Of a DNA stretch of 59,374 bases, positions 31,818-40,326 are shown piece by piece (the first letter of the stretch is position 1; every line of letters begins with the position of its first letter). Under the pieces are notes generated by a model. The model had not been told where the DNA came from and did not search any database. It worked only from the letters and a program-made list of their open reading frames with translations. Source of the DNA: an uncultured Prevotellaceae bacterium (lineage in GTDB: Bacteria > Bacteroidota > Bacteroidia > Bacteroidales > Bacteroidaceae); the NCBI GenBank assembly GCA_900316355.1, contig ONCQ01000016.1, positions 1-59,374 on the forward strand, given 5' to 3'. Both the position numbers and the translations under genes were made by a program.

Positions 31818-33860
31818 CTACTGCATAGCTGAAAGGGATTGGGGCAGCCATACCTGCATAGCGCTACTGCCACGGTGACACCAGGCGTAGTAGGGGATGA
31901 GGGTGAGGCGGATGTCTGTGGTGGTGAGGCGGCCTTGTGAGTCAAAGTCTAATAATTGCGCGTCAGTAGTCAGGGCGGTGATGGGGGTGTTAGCGATGGT
32001 GCCCTGTTCGAGCGTGAATGTGGGCCGTTGGTTGAGGAGCACACGGGTGAGGTCGAAGTCGTTGGCTAACGGATCAGTGTCGGCAGTCTGCTTCAGGGGG
32101 CGTTCGGCGCAGTAGATTAGCGGTCCGCGCTGCACGCAGATACGGCCGTAATCATCGCGGACATGCTCATTGGCGCGTATGGTGCGTGGCTGCATGTCGA
32201 GGTGGAGGACCACCTGGTCACCACGCTTCCAGCGGCGGTCGATGGTGAGGTAGCCGTCTGCGGTTAGGGCTGTGGAGGCATCCTTGCAGATGCTTCCGTC
32301 CTTGGCGCGTACTTCTACCTGATAGTTCGGCTGGCTGTCATCGCTGAAGCGATAGAGGTCGGAGGGCACCACTTGATTGCGTGCCCAACCAGGGATACGA
32401 ACCTTGAGCGCAAAGGCACCGGCGCGGTTCTCGTCGATGGTGATAGTGATGTCGCCCTGCCAGGGGTAGGCGGTCTGCTGTGAGAGGCGCACGCGGCGGC
32501 CTGCAATCTTAAGGTCGGCTTGGTTGGCAAGGAAGAGATTGACATACACATTGGCATCGCGAACGGCATAGACATAGCCCGGTATCGAGGGAATAAAACG
32601 ACAGATATTGGATGGGCAGCAGGCGCAACCAAACCAAGGTTGACGGCGGTGCTGGCCGTTGGAAGCCAAAGGGTTGGGATAGAAGAAGCTGCCGCCGTCG
32701 AGGCTTACACCGCTGATGAGGCCATTGTAGAGGGTGCGCTCGAGGACATCGTAGTATTTAGATTCACCGTGAAGCAGGAAGAGACGGTGGTTGACATAGA
32801 CATTGCCGATGGCGGCACAGGTCTCACAATAGGAGGTCATGTTGGGCAGCTGGTAGTTGCGGCCGAATGCCTCGCCCGCGGAGGTGGCACCGATGCCTCC
32901 GGTGATGTATAGCTTTTTGCTGACGATATTCTCCCAGATGGCATCGATGGCGCGGATGTAAGCACTGTCACCAGTGAGGGCTGCCACGTCAGCCATGCCA
33001 GCATACATATATGCAGCGCGTACGGCGTGACCTACGGCCTCGTCCTGTTCGATGACGGGACGGTGTGCCTGTGAATAATCATGCACGATGGTGGTTTTGC
33101 CACGGTAGTCAAGCAGGAACTTGGCCTCATCGAGGTAACGTTTGTCGCCGGTGACCAAGTAGAGCTTGGCGAGTGCCATCTCTGCAATCTGATGGCCGGG
33201 CACGACACAGGCCTGACCGGGTGCGGGACCAACTTCACGGCAGACGCAGTCTGCATAGCGAATGGCAATGTCGAGGAACTTACGTGAGCCTGTCGCTTGA
33301 TAGTGCGCGATGGCGCTCTCCACCATGTGCCCAAGGTTGTAAAGCTCATGGCTGAGGTCTTCTTCCTTCTCCCAGCGGCGGGTACCAGCCCATGGATGCG
33401 GGTTCCGTGGGTTCTGGATGCGTGCCGTGTAGAGATAGCCGTCGGGTTCCTGGGCTGCGCCGATGATGTCGATGACAGAGTCGATGTAGTGTCGAAGATG
33501 CTTGTCAGGGTATGTTTGCAGCAGGTAGCTGGCACCCTCGATGGTCTTGTAAGGGTCGGTATCGTCGAAGCTGAAAGTCCCTTCGGCGATGGGGAACACC
33601 TGCGTGGTGTCCTTCAGGTGAGCAGCAGCGTTCTCAAAGTTCTTGTAGCGCCCTGTGGCCTCACACTTGGAGAAGGCTAAAGGCACGGTCACTTCGCGGC
33701 TGGCCTGCAGGCGTTGTCCCCAGAAACCGTCGGTCACCTTCACGCTGGTGAAGGCTACGGGAGTGATGGGGTAGCCCGTGGAAAGGGCTTGGCGCTGTTG
33801 GGCGCAGGCGAACGAGATGAAAAGAATGAAGGTGAGTGAGAGCAGGAATCGTTGTTTCAT
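31818..33860 (-). CDS. Glycoside hydrolase family 127, beta-L-arabinofuranosidase-like (680 aa)
   Basis: Beginning MKQRFLLSLTFILFISFACA, the protein has a signal peptide and then the DUF1680/GH127 domain. The zinc-cysteine site of this family is present: YCETCAAIGN carries the Glu and first Cys, and FGCACCPSNICRF carries the CxCC cluster with the nucleophile Cys. GH127 enzymes release L-arabinofuranose from plant glycans or glycoproteins. It is an isolated gene without nearby transporters, and convergent with the secreted protein to its left. The upstream Met at 33914 would add a polar stretch before the signal and is less likely. Confidence 0.85.
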   Translation of the reverse strand: MKQRFLLSLTFILFISFACAQQRQALSTGYPITPVAFTSVKVTDGFWGQRLQASREVTVPLAFSKCEATGRYKNFENAAAHLKDTTQVFPIAEGTFSFDDTDPYKTIEGASYLLQTYPDKHLRHYIDSVIDIIGAAQEPDGYLYTARIQNPRNPHPWAGTRRWEKEEDLSHELYNLGHMVESAIAHYQATGSRKFLDIAIRYADCVCREVGPAPGQACVVPGHQIAEMALAKLYLVTGDKRYLDEAKFLLDYRGKTTIVHDYSQAHRPVIEQDEAVGHAVRAAYMYAGMADVAALTGDSAYIRAIDAIWENIVSKKLYITGGIGATSAGEAFGRNYQLPNMTSYCETCAAIGNVYVNHRLFLLHGESKYYDVLERTLYNGLISGVSLDGGSFFYPNPLASNGQHRRQPWFGCACCPSNICRFIPSIPGYVYAVRDANVYVNLFLANQADLKIAGRRVRLSQQTAYPWQGDITITIDENRAGAFALKVRIPGWARNQVVPSDLYRFSDDSQPNYQVEVRAKDGSICKDASTALTADGYLTIDRRWKRGDQVVLHLDMQPRTIRANEHVRDDYGRICVQRGPLIYCAERPLKQTADTDPLANDFDLTRVLLNQRPTFTLEQGTIANTPITALTTDAQLLDFDSQGRLTTTDIRLTLIPYYAWCHRGSSAMQVWLPQSLSAMQ

Positions 33861-33876
33861 GGGAGGCGTTATTGTG

Positions 33877-34104
33877 TTAGAAGTGAAATTTGTCGGGAAC
33901 GGGGTCGTAGCCATAGCCTCCCCAGGGATGACAGCGGAGGATGCGACGCACGGCGAGATAGAGTCCTTTCAGCGGTCCATGCTTCTGGATAGCTTCCACG
34001 GCGTACTGTGAACAGGTGGGCGTATAGCGGCACGAGGGAGGCGTCAGCGGGCTGATGAAGCGCTGATAGAAGCGGATGGGAAGGATGAGAAGACGGGAAA
34101 ACAA
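33877..34104 (-). CDS. yidD: Membrane protein insertion efficiency factor YidD (75 aa)
   Basis: The three YidD motifs are present: [29 protein letters not shown] and [12 protein letters not shown]. The protein assists YidC-dependent membrane insertion. It is 54 bp downstream of rnpA on the same strand, the usual neighbourhood. Complete, with no odd features. Confidence 0.95.
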   Translation of the reverse strand: MFSRLLILPIRFYQRFISPLTPPSCRYTPTCSQYAVEAIQKHGPLKGLYLAVRRILRCHPWGGYGYDPVPDKFHF

Positions 34105-34158
34105 GGCAAAGATAGGGTTAGCTTAGAATTAGGGAAATGTGGAACTGAGGTGAAGGAT

Positions 34159-34551
34159 TCAGAGGTCCTCAGCGATGCGGTGGAGGAGGTTCTTGACCTT
34201 GCGCTGGATGAGCTCAGAGGGTTGAGGCTCATCGGCCATCCAGAGGAATGCGATGTGGAGCGGACGGCTGTGGGAGCAAGGGGCTGATGGCTCGGAGCTG
34301 CCTATGAGGATGTCGCGGTGGAGGCGCCAGGCCTCACGCAACTGACGTTTGGCGCGGTTCCGGTCCACGGCGTGTTTGAAGTGACGCTTAGAGACAGAGA
34401 ACAACACCTGGGTGGTGTCTGCCGCCGGCTGATAGATAACGCGCAACGGGTAGGCTGCGAAGGAACGGCTATTCCCACTGAAAAGCGACTCTATGGCTTT
34501 GCGGCTACAGAGGCGGCTGGACTTGGGGAAGGTGTTGGGAGCGCTCATCAC
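34159..34551 (-). CDS. rnpA: Ribonuclease P protein component (130 aa)
   Basis: The RNR motif region FKHAVDRNRAKRQLREAW is intact and follows a central VLFSVSKRH strand. The protein binds the P RNA and helps remove tRNA 5' leaders. It sits between hemD and yidD in a long minus-strand run, with about 16 bp to hemD. The C-terminus (PQPSELIQRKVKNLLHRI) is ordinary for the family. A start three bases later (34548) is also possible. Confidence 0.95.
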   Translation of the reverse strand: MMSAPNTFPKSSRLCSRKAIESLFSGNSRSFAAYPLRVIYQPAADTTQVLFSVSKRHFKHAVDRNRAKRQLREAWRLHRDILIGSSEPSAPCSHSRPLHIAFLWMADEPQPSELIQRKVKNLLHRIAEDL

Positions 34552-34567
34552 AGGGGTGAAGCGCCAT

Positions 34568-35317
34568 TTAGCGCTTCTTGTTGCGTTCCTCGATGAATGC
34601 CTTAAGGGCTGAGGTTATGCTGGGATATTGGGGCGTTGGCGCTTCCAGGTCGAGGCGCAACCCTGCTTCCTTGACGGCTTTAGCCGTGGTGGGGCCGAAA
34701 GTGGCGATAGACATTTCGCCCTGCTTGAAGTCGGGGTAGTTCTTGAGAAGACTATGTACACCGCTTGGGCTGAAGAAGACCACGAGATCGAAATCGAAGG
34801 GCTCGTCGGTGTTCAGGTCGTTGGCCACGGTGCGATACATTACACCCTCTGTGTGATGCAGCTTCTTGCTATCCAGGAGATCCTTGATTTCATCGTTGTG
34901 GACATCGCTCATGGGAATGAAATAACGTTCATTCTTATGCTTCACCATGAGGGGCAGAAGGTCTGCAAAACGTCCCGTTTCACCGAAGAAAATCTTGCGC
35001 TTGCGGTACTGCACGTACTTCTGGATATATAGTGCCACCTGCTCTGTGATGCAGAAATACTTCATGTCGTCGGGGACAGCGAAGCGCAGCTCCTTGGCCA
35101 GCTGGAAGAAATGATCGATAGCATGTCTTGATGTGAAGACTACTGCCGTATGCTCGGAGAGCGAGATCTTCTCCTGGCGGAACTCACGTGCCGAAATCCC
35201 TTCCACCTTGATGAAAGGGTGAAAGACGATGTCAACCCCGTATCGCTCAGCGATATCAAAATATGGGGATTTTTCGGAAGAGGGTTTAGGTTGTGAAACC
35301 AGAATCTTCTTGATCAT
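34568..35317 (-). CDS. hemD: Uroporphyrinogen-III synthase family protein HemD (249 aa)
   Basis: The two-domain HemD fold is recognisable from LVSQPKPS at the N-terminus, AVVFTSRHAIDHFF in the middle, DLVVFFSPSGVHSLL and IATFGPTTAKAVKEAGL. It closes hydroxymethylbilane into uroporphyrinogen III for haem or corrinoids. In Bacteroidetes this gene regularly lies by rnpA and DUF4271. A minus-strand TACTTTTG inside the preceding gene (35404-35411) might give an internal promoter. No other haem gene is present. Confidence 0.85.
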   Translation of the reverse strand: MIKKILVSQPKPSSEKSPYFDIAERYGVDIVFHPFIKVEGISAREFRQEKISLSEHTAVVFTSRHAIDHFFQLAKELRFAVPDDMKYFCITEQVALYIQKYVQYRKRKIFFGETGRFADLLPLMVKHKNERYFIPMSDVHNDEIKDLLDSKKLHHTEGVMYRTVANDLNTDEPFDFDLVVFFSPSGVHSLLKNYPDFKQGEMSIATFGPTTAKAVKEAGLRLDLEAPTPQYPSITSALKAFIEERNKKR

Positions 35318-35327
35318 CGTGTATCTT

Positions 35328-36149
35328 CTATAAAAGTGTCAAATTGCGTGTTATTTCTATCAAGGAGGCTACAAGTAGCAGGGCAGGTGTGCCTTCGAGC
35401 GTGCAAAAGTACACAAAAAGTTGCAAAATGCCATGACTTTTCCAAAAAAATGTTGAAAAGCACTTAAAAAGCAGAACAGTTTTGAGGAAAAGTAGCGCGA
35501 GGAGCCCAGCAAAGAGGACCCATTGTGTCTCAAAATGCAGAAATACTGCAGTCAGCAGAAGCAGATACATGACAACAGTTTCTACAAAGAACAGAAAGGA
35601 GAAGTGATTGCGCCAAATGGTGTTCCGGTCTGACCTGAAGAAGATGCCGTGTACCACGTGGTAGAGAAGCTGCTTGAAGGCGATATATCCTCCAAAGACA
35701 AGGGCATAAATCGTTAGTAGTAGGCTTTGGGGCGCTGTGTAGTTTGTCAGGCCTACCAGCCCTGCTACGATAAAGGTGAGCAGGGCACTTTCAAGGCAGA
35801 AGAGGATGGCGACGAGCATGCGACGCCCCTCACGACGTTTGGCTTTGACTGCATCGGTAAGATGGGGAGTCGGGTAGAAGAAGTCGGAGAGCGTGTCGCG
35901 CCAGTGAGGCCCGAGGAGACGCCATAGGACCATGAAGAGCAAGAAACAGACGAGGAGCGTGGCAACGAACACATCGGAGCGGCTTAAGACGTCTGCTATG
36001 GGTTTCCCGGACAAGGTTCCGTCAGGGGTCTGGAAGTCAAAGAAGGAATAGGGGAAATCCACGATGAAATAAGTGAAGAGAGTTGGTTCAGATGGCGGCG
36101 AACTTGCGTACGCTGGCATCCCATAGCGGTGTTGATAGGACAAGGTCAA
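35328..36149 (-). CDS. DUF4271 membrane protein (273 aa)
   Basis: The protein has a short N-terminal soluble part (VDFPYSFFDFQTPDG) and then seven or so hydrophobic spans, with YIAFKQLLYHVVHGIFF and NHFSFLFFVETVVMYLLLL as landmarks; this is the DUF4271 family found next to hemD in Bacteroidetes. Its function is unknown. The chosen start overlaps the upstream LOG gene by 62 bases; the Met at 36119 would still overlap by 32. The overlap supports co-translation within the metK-to-yidD run. Confidence 0.8.
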   Translation of the reverse strand: MTLSYQHRYGMPAYASSPPSEPTLFTYFIVDFPYSFFDFQTPDGTLSGKPIADVLSRSDVFVATLLVCFLLFMVLWRLLGPHWRDTLSDFFYPTPHLTDAVKAKRREGRRMLVAILFCLESALLTFIVAGLVGLTNYTAPQSLLLTIYALVFGGYIAFKQLLYHVVHGIFFRSDRNTIWRNHFSFLFFVETVVMYLLLLTAVFLHFETQWVLFAGLLALLFLKTVLLFKCFSTFFWKSHGILQLFVYFCTLEGTPALLLVASLIEITRNLTLL

Positions 36150-36663
36150 CAGCTTCCTCGGGAGTGGTGGCTACGCGCCAAATCTCAGCGTGACGTGCAC
36201 CCATGAAATGCTCGTCGATACCGCGCTGCAGCTGTTCCAGCAGGGGAGCATAGTAATCTCGGATGTTGAGGATGACGATGGGCTTGAGATAGAGTCCCAG
36301 CTGCTTCCAGGTAATCACTTCCAGCAGTTCTTCGAGGGTGCCGCAGCCGCCGGGAAGAGCGATACAGCCATCGCTGATGTTGGCGATGGTCTGTTTGCGC
36401 TGATGCATGTCTTTGGTCTCAATGAGATGGGTGAGGCCGGTGTGGTGCCAACCTTGCTCGACCATGAACGATGGAATGACGCCTGTCACGCGACCGCCTG
36501 CGGCTAGGCAGGCGTCGCTCGTGGCGGCCATTAGCCCCATTCGTCCTGCGCCGTTGACGAGTTCGAGGTCGCGGTGTGCCAACTCCCGTCCGAGTTGGCT
36601 GGCAGCCTCGAAGAAGTCAGGGTGAATCTTGGTGCTTGAGGCGCAATAAACAGCTATCTTCAT
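36088..36663 (-). CDS. LOG-family Rossmann-fold protein (191 aa)
   Basis: The lysine-decarboxylase-like motif PGGCGTLEELLEVITW and GAGRMGLMAATSDA are hallmarks of the LOG/TIGR00730 family, which contains cytokinin-nucleotide phosphoribohydrolases with broader nucleotide monophosphate hydrolase activity. Cytosolic. It is between metK and DUF4271 on the same strand, 27 bp after metK. The physiological substrate in this organism is unknown. Confidence 0.9.
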   Translation of the reverse strand: MKIAVYCASSTKIHPDFFEAASQLGRELAHRDLELVNGAGRMGLMAATSDACLAAGGRVTGVIPSFMVEQGWHHTGLTHLIETKDMHQRKQTIANISDGCIALPGGCGTLEELLEVITWKQLGLYLKPIVILNIRDYYAPLLEQLQRGIDEHFMGARHAEIWRVATTPEEAVDLVLSTPLWDASVRKFAAI

Positions 36664-36690
36664 AAAGTTTGAGGGTTGATGGTTGAGGGC

Positions 36691-37974
36691 CTAAAGATGG
36701 AATGCCTCGCGGATGCGTTCCACATAGTCCAGCTTCTCCCAGGTGAAGAGTTCCACCTCCTTGGAGACGGGCTGGCCGTAGTGGCTGTAGAATGTCTTGT
36801 TGACTCTCTGTGGCTCGCGGCCCATGTGCCCATAAGCCGCCGTCTCCTCGTAGATTGGGGCGCGGAGCTTTAGGCGGTCCTCAATAGCGCGCGGACGGAG
36901 GTCGAAGAGTTTCTTGATGCAGCGAGCAATCTCGCCGTCGGAGACCTTGACATGACTCTTGCCGTAGGTGTCCACGAAGATGCTGACGGGCTCTGCCACG
37001 CCGATGGCATAGCTGAGTTGCACGAGCATCTCATCTGCCACGCCAGCAGCCACCATGTTTTTCGCGATGTGGCGGGCGGCATAGGCTGCGGAACGGTCCA
37101 CCTTGGAAGGGTCCTTGCCAGAGAACGCGCCGCCGCCGTGGGCACCCTTGCCACCATAGGTATCAACGATGATTTTGCGCCCCGTGAGACCTGTGTCGCC
37201 GTGCGGGCCACCGATGACGAATTTGCCTGTGGGGTTGACATGGTAGGTGATATGTTCGTCGAAGAGAGTACGTACTTCCGGCGCTTGAATGCTGTCGATG
37301 ACGCGGGGCATGAGGATATTGCGCACATCGCTGCGGATTTGCTCCAGCATCTCACGGTCGGCTTTTGCCTGATCGCCGTCGATGGGGATGATGAATTCAT
37401 CGTGCTGCGTGGAAACGACGATGGTGTCAACGCGTACGGGACGCCCATTGTCGTCGTATTCGATGGTCACCTGGCTCTTGGCATCGGGGCGCAGGTAAGT
37501 CATCTCAAGTCCCTCTCTGCGGATGTCGGCGAGGATGCGCAGGATGCGATGGCTCAGGTCGAGGGCCAAGGGCATATAATTTTCGGTTTCATTGGTGGCG
37601 TAGCCGAACATCATGCCCTGGTCGCCAGCCCCCTGATTCATGGGGTCTTCACGTTCCACGCCGCGGTTGATATCGGGGCTCTGCTCATGGATGGCAGAGA
37701 ATACGCCGCATGAGTTTGCCTCAAACATATATTCGCCCTTGGTGTAGCCAATGCGCCGGATGGTGTTGCGGGCAATTTCGGGGAGGTCCACATAGGCTTC
37801 AGACTTCACTTCGCCTGCTAGAACGACTTGGCCTGTGGTGACGAGGGTCTCACATGCCACCTTGGACTGCGGGTCGAATGCCAGCAGGTTGTCAAGGACA
37901 GCATCGCTGATTTGATCGGCCACCTTGTCGGGGTGCCCTTCACTAACAGATTCAGAGGTAAATAAATAACCCAT
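36691..37974 (-). CDS. metK: S-adenosylmethionine synthase (427 aa)
   Basis: The sequence carries MetK landmarks: [21 protein letters not shown], the methionine/ATP site with DQGMMFGYA, and the P-loop-like [19 protein letters not shown]. It makes SAM from methionine and ATP. Its leader holds a SAM-II-like aptamer (38051-38104) and a TACCTTTG box upstream, so the gene is probably repressed by its own product. It heads a minus-strand run that includes a LOG protein and HemD. Confidence 0.97.
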   Translation of the reverse strand: MGYLFTSESVSEGHPDKVADQISDAVLDNLLAFDPQSKVACETLVTTGQVVLAGEVKSEAYVDLPEIARNTIRRIGYTKGEYMFEANSCGVFSAIHEQSPDINRGVEREDPMNQGAGDQGMMFGYATNETENYMPLALDLSHRILRILADIRREGLEMTYLRPDAKSQVTIEYDDNGRPVRVDTIVVSTQHDEFIIPIDGDQAKADREMLEQIRSDVRNILMPRVIDSIQAPEVRTLFDEHITYHVNPTGKFVIGGPHGDTGLTGRKIIVDTYGGKGAHGGGAFSGKDPSKVDRSAAYAARHIAKNMVAAGVADEMLVQLSYAIGVAEPVSIFVDTYGKSHVKVSDGEIARCIKKLFDLRPRAIEDRLKLRAPIYEETAAYGHMGREPQRVNKTFYSHYGQPVSKEVELFTWEKLDYVERIREAFHL

Positions 37975-38040
37975 TCTTAATAGTAATTTAAGTGTTAAAC
38001 ATTAAATCATGAATGGGATGTCATTGGGATGAGAATGCAT

Positions 38041-38055
38041 CAACCTTGTCGGTTG
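38041..38055 (-). promoter_or_regulatory. Small hairpin after the SAM-II-like aptamer
   Basis: On the minus strand CAACC-GACAA-GGTTG forms a 5-bp hairpin that shares bases with the end of the aptamer. It may be part of the expression platform that hides or exposes the metK start; no T tract follows. Confidence 0.35.
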
Positions 38056-38104
38056 TCCTTTTAGCATTTTTTTCTGTGGTTGCAAGCAGCCCAAATCTAT
38101 CCAC
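38051..38104 (-). promoter_or_regulatory. SAM-II-like riboswitch upstream of metK
   Basis: The minus strand reads GTGG, then GATTTGGGC, then CTTGCAACCAC, then a run of A, then ATGCTAAAAGG. This matches the SAM-II pattern of a GTGG...CCAC stem enclosing GATTTG and CTTGCAA, followed by an A-rich linker and GCTAAA that form the pseudoknot. It lies in the transcribed leader between a -7 box at 38120-38127 and metK, the expected target. Pseudoknot pairing was checked only by eye. Confidence 0.75.
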
Positions 38105-38119
38105 ATTGAAATTCGGGCG

Positions 38120-38127
38120 CAAAGGTA
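38120..38127 (-). promoter_or_regulatory. -7 box for metK
   Basis: The minus strand reads TACCTTTG about 145 bp before metK, leaving room for the riboswitch. Confidence 0.7.
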
Positions 38128-38186
38128 CAAAAAAGTCGTGAGCTGTCTATGCTTTTTGTGGAAAAAGTATTCTCAAAGGCAGTTTT

Positions 38187-38837
38187 TCAGTAAAAGACGA
38201 TTCCTACGAAGCCGCCGACGATGCCAAGGAAGGTGCCGGCGAGGACCTGCCACAGGTTATGTTGGCGTAGCATCATGCGGCTACTGCCTACCAGCCCGGA
38301 GATGAAGATGCACACGCACATCCAGCCCAGCGGGTTGAAGGAGAAGAGAATGCTGTAACCTGCGAGGGCGCCGATAACACCGCCTGCACCCGCACAGTGC
38401 ATGGAGATTTTCCAGCGTAGGTTGATGAAAAGACAACAGCCTTGTATCAGCAGTGAACTGATCAAAATGCCTGACATATAGAGCGGCAGATGGAATCGGT
38501 TCAGGGTGTGTAGCGTGAACGCGTAGTAGAGTATATATATAAGGTATGGGAAAAAGCGGTTCTCGCGCCAGCGCAGGAGGTGTGGCTCCCAGCCGCGCGA
38601 CTTGCGCCAGAAGATGATTGTCCAGCGTGGGAGCAGCACGGTGCCCAGTAGCACCAATGACAGGATGGCTCCCTTGAAGGCCCATGGCAGGAGGTTGAGA
38701 TAGGTGAATAAGAACAGGCACACGAAGCCCAGGAGCGGAAAGAACTCCGGGCGGAATATCGTGGAGAGCCAGCGCGCTGCCTTCAGCAAGAAAGCATCGA
38801 TGCGTTGTCCCGCGGTCTGTGGAAGGTGCCTATTCAT
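38187..38837 (-). CDS. PAP2-superfamily-like membrane protein (216 aa)
   Basis: The protein has about six hydrophobic spans. A late SMHCAGAGGVIGALAGYS segment and GSSRMMLRQHNLWQVLAG resemble the S-x-H and R-x5-H-x3-D-like motifs of PAP2-family phosphatases, although the last motif is incomplete. PAP2 proteins dephosphorylate lipid pyrophosphates such as undecaprenyl diphosphate. It follows rpoN by 18 bp. A degenerate active site means that activity is uncertain. Confidence 0.65.
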   Translation of the reverse strand: MNRHLPQTAGQRIDAFLLKAARWLSTIFRPEFFPLLGFVCLFLFTYLNLLPWAFKGAILSLVLLGTVLLPRWTIIFWRKSRGWEPHLLRWRENRFFPYLIYILYYAFTLHTLNRFHLPLYMSGILISSLLIQGCCLFINLRWKISMHCAGAGGVIGALAGYSILFSFNPLGWMCVCIFISGLVGSSRMMLRQHNLWQVLAGTFLGIVGGFVGIVFY

Positions 38838-38855
38838 GTGGTATGTCTGTTTTTA

Positions 38856-40322
38856 TTATCTTCGGAGACGTGCCACGGGAAAGCCCATGGCTTCGCGATA
38901 TTTGGACACTGTGCGGCGTGCCACGTCGTAGCCCCGTCGCTGCAGTTCGCGTGCCAGCGCTTCGTCTGCCAGCGGGTTCTTCTTATCTTCTGCCTCGATA
39001 ATCTCCTGCAGGGCAGCTTTGATGTTGCGAATGCTAACAGCATCACCGTCCTGCAGACGGGCGGCAGAGGTGAAGAACCAGCGCAGGGGATAGATGCCGT
39101 AGGGCGTCTGCACCCATTTGCTGTTGCTTACGCGTGAGATGGTGGAGAGATGCAAGCCTGTCTGTGAAGCCACATCCTCAAGGGTCATTGGTCGCAGCAG
39201 GGTGTCGTCGCCGCTCTCGAAGAATGGACGTTGCATGCGGATGATGGCGTGCATGGTATCTGTCAGCGTGCGGCGTCGCTGCTGCAGTGCCTCGATGAAA
39301 CCGCGCGCTTTCTCCACGCGCTCACGCAGGTAGAGGACGCCGTCGCGCTCGGAGCGGGACAGACTCTTCAGGTCGCGGCCTTCGTAGCCGTGCAGGAAGG
39401 TGAGGTCGTCATCGCTGACACGCAGGGGCGGCACCTGCCCTTGGTTGAGGGTCAGCGTGAGCTGGCCGTAGGGGTTGGTATCTACGATGAAATCGGGTGT
39501 TATCTGCTGAAGGTTCTTGCCGAGGGCTTCGCCCATGGAACTTCCAGGCCGCGGGTTCAGGCGTCGCACCTCATGCTGCAGGCGGCTTACCTCGGCGTCC
39601 GTCAGCCGGAGGCCTCGTTGGATGCGGTCCCAATGTTTCAGCATCAGGCTGTCGAAGTAGTCTGTGAGCAGGCGCTCCAGTTTCTGCTTGATGGGTGAGT
39701 CGTGGTCCGGTGAGCGGCGCACCTGCAATAACAGGCATTCCTGTAATGTGCGGGCGCCGATGCCTGGAGGGTCGAATTGCTGCAGGATGGAAAGCACCTG
39801 TTCCAGCTCCTCCATCGAGGTGTTGATGTTGTGATAAACCTCCAATTCATCCTGTATCTGTTGCAATGAGGTGTGCAACAGACCGTCATCATCGAGGGAA
39901 CCGATGAGGTAGCGGATGAGCTCTTGCTCATGGTCGTCGAGGTGGAAGAAACCTATTTGTTCCTCAAGTTGGTCGTAGAAGGAGAGTGTCTCGCCAACGA
40001 CAGTCTCCGGAATGTCTTTGTCGGCACCGTGGCTTGGCGCTACGTCGTCGGAGAGTCCCGATAAGTCGGCATAGTCTGAATAGTCGGTGGCTTCGCTAGT
40101 TTCGGCATAGTCCTGCTGCTCAGTGCTACCGGGTTCTTCTCCTTCATCGCCGTGGTCGGTGTCGCGTTCCAGCGCGATATTCTCCTTCAGCTCCTGATCG
40201 ACACGCTCATAAAGCGCCTCCACAGGCATCTCCGTCAGCTGGCTCACCAGTAGCTGTTGGGGAGTCAGCGTCTGTGCCTGTGTTTGCACTTGCGCCTCAA
40301 TCTGTGAGAATTTGCCTGCCAT
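38856..40322 (-). CDS. rpoN: RNA polymerase sigma-54 factor (488 aa)
   Basis: Region I begins FSQIEAQVQTQAQTLTPQQL, a Gln-rich activator-contact segment. The core-binding region holds DPPGIGARTLQECLLLQ, then the helix-turn-helix TLEDVASQTGLHLSTISRVSN, and the RpoN box reads ARRTVSKYREAMGFPVARLR. The acidic linker (about residues 60-110) is typical of Bacteroidetes. It directs transcription from -24/-12 promoters with enhancer-binding activators; none is encoded in this window. A porin gene ends 5 bases from its start side, so the genes are in one run. Confidence 0.95.
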   Translation of the reverse strand: MAGKFSQIEAQVQTQAQTLTPQQLLVSQLTEMPVEALYERVDQELKENIALERDTDHGDEGEEPGSTEQQDYAETSEATDYSDYADLSGLSDDVAPSHGADKDIPETVVGETLSFYDQLEEQIGFFHLDDHEQELIRYLIGSLDDDGLLHTSLQQIQDELEVYHNINTSMEELEQVLSILQQFDPPGIGARTLQECLLLQVRRSPDHDSPIKQKLERLLTDYFDSLMLKHWDRIQRGLRLTDAEVSRLQHEVRRLNPRPGSSMGEALGKNLQQITPDFIVDTNPYGQLTLTLNQGQVPPLRVSDDDLTFLHGYEGRDLKSLSRSERDGVLYLRERVEKARGFIEALQQRRRTLTDTMHAIIRMQRPFFESGDDTLLRPMTLEDVASQTGLHLSTISRVSNSKWVQTPYGIYPLRWFFTSAARLQDGDAVSIRNIKAALQEIIEAEDKKNPLADEALARELQRRGYDVARRTVSKYREAMGFPVARLRR

Positions 40323-40326
40323 GATT

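Noticed and set aside
34107-34114. TATCTTTG on the minus strand as a yidD promoter
   Set aside because: It lies only three bases before the yidD start, so transcription would begin inside the gene; yidD is better explained as part of the rnpA transcript.
35404-35411. TACTTTTG on the minus strand inside DUF4271 as a hemD promoter
   Set aside because: The match is exact but no clear upstream element is seen and the location is coding; kept only as a remark in the hemD entry.
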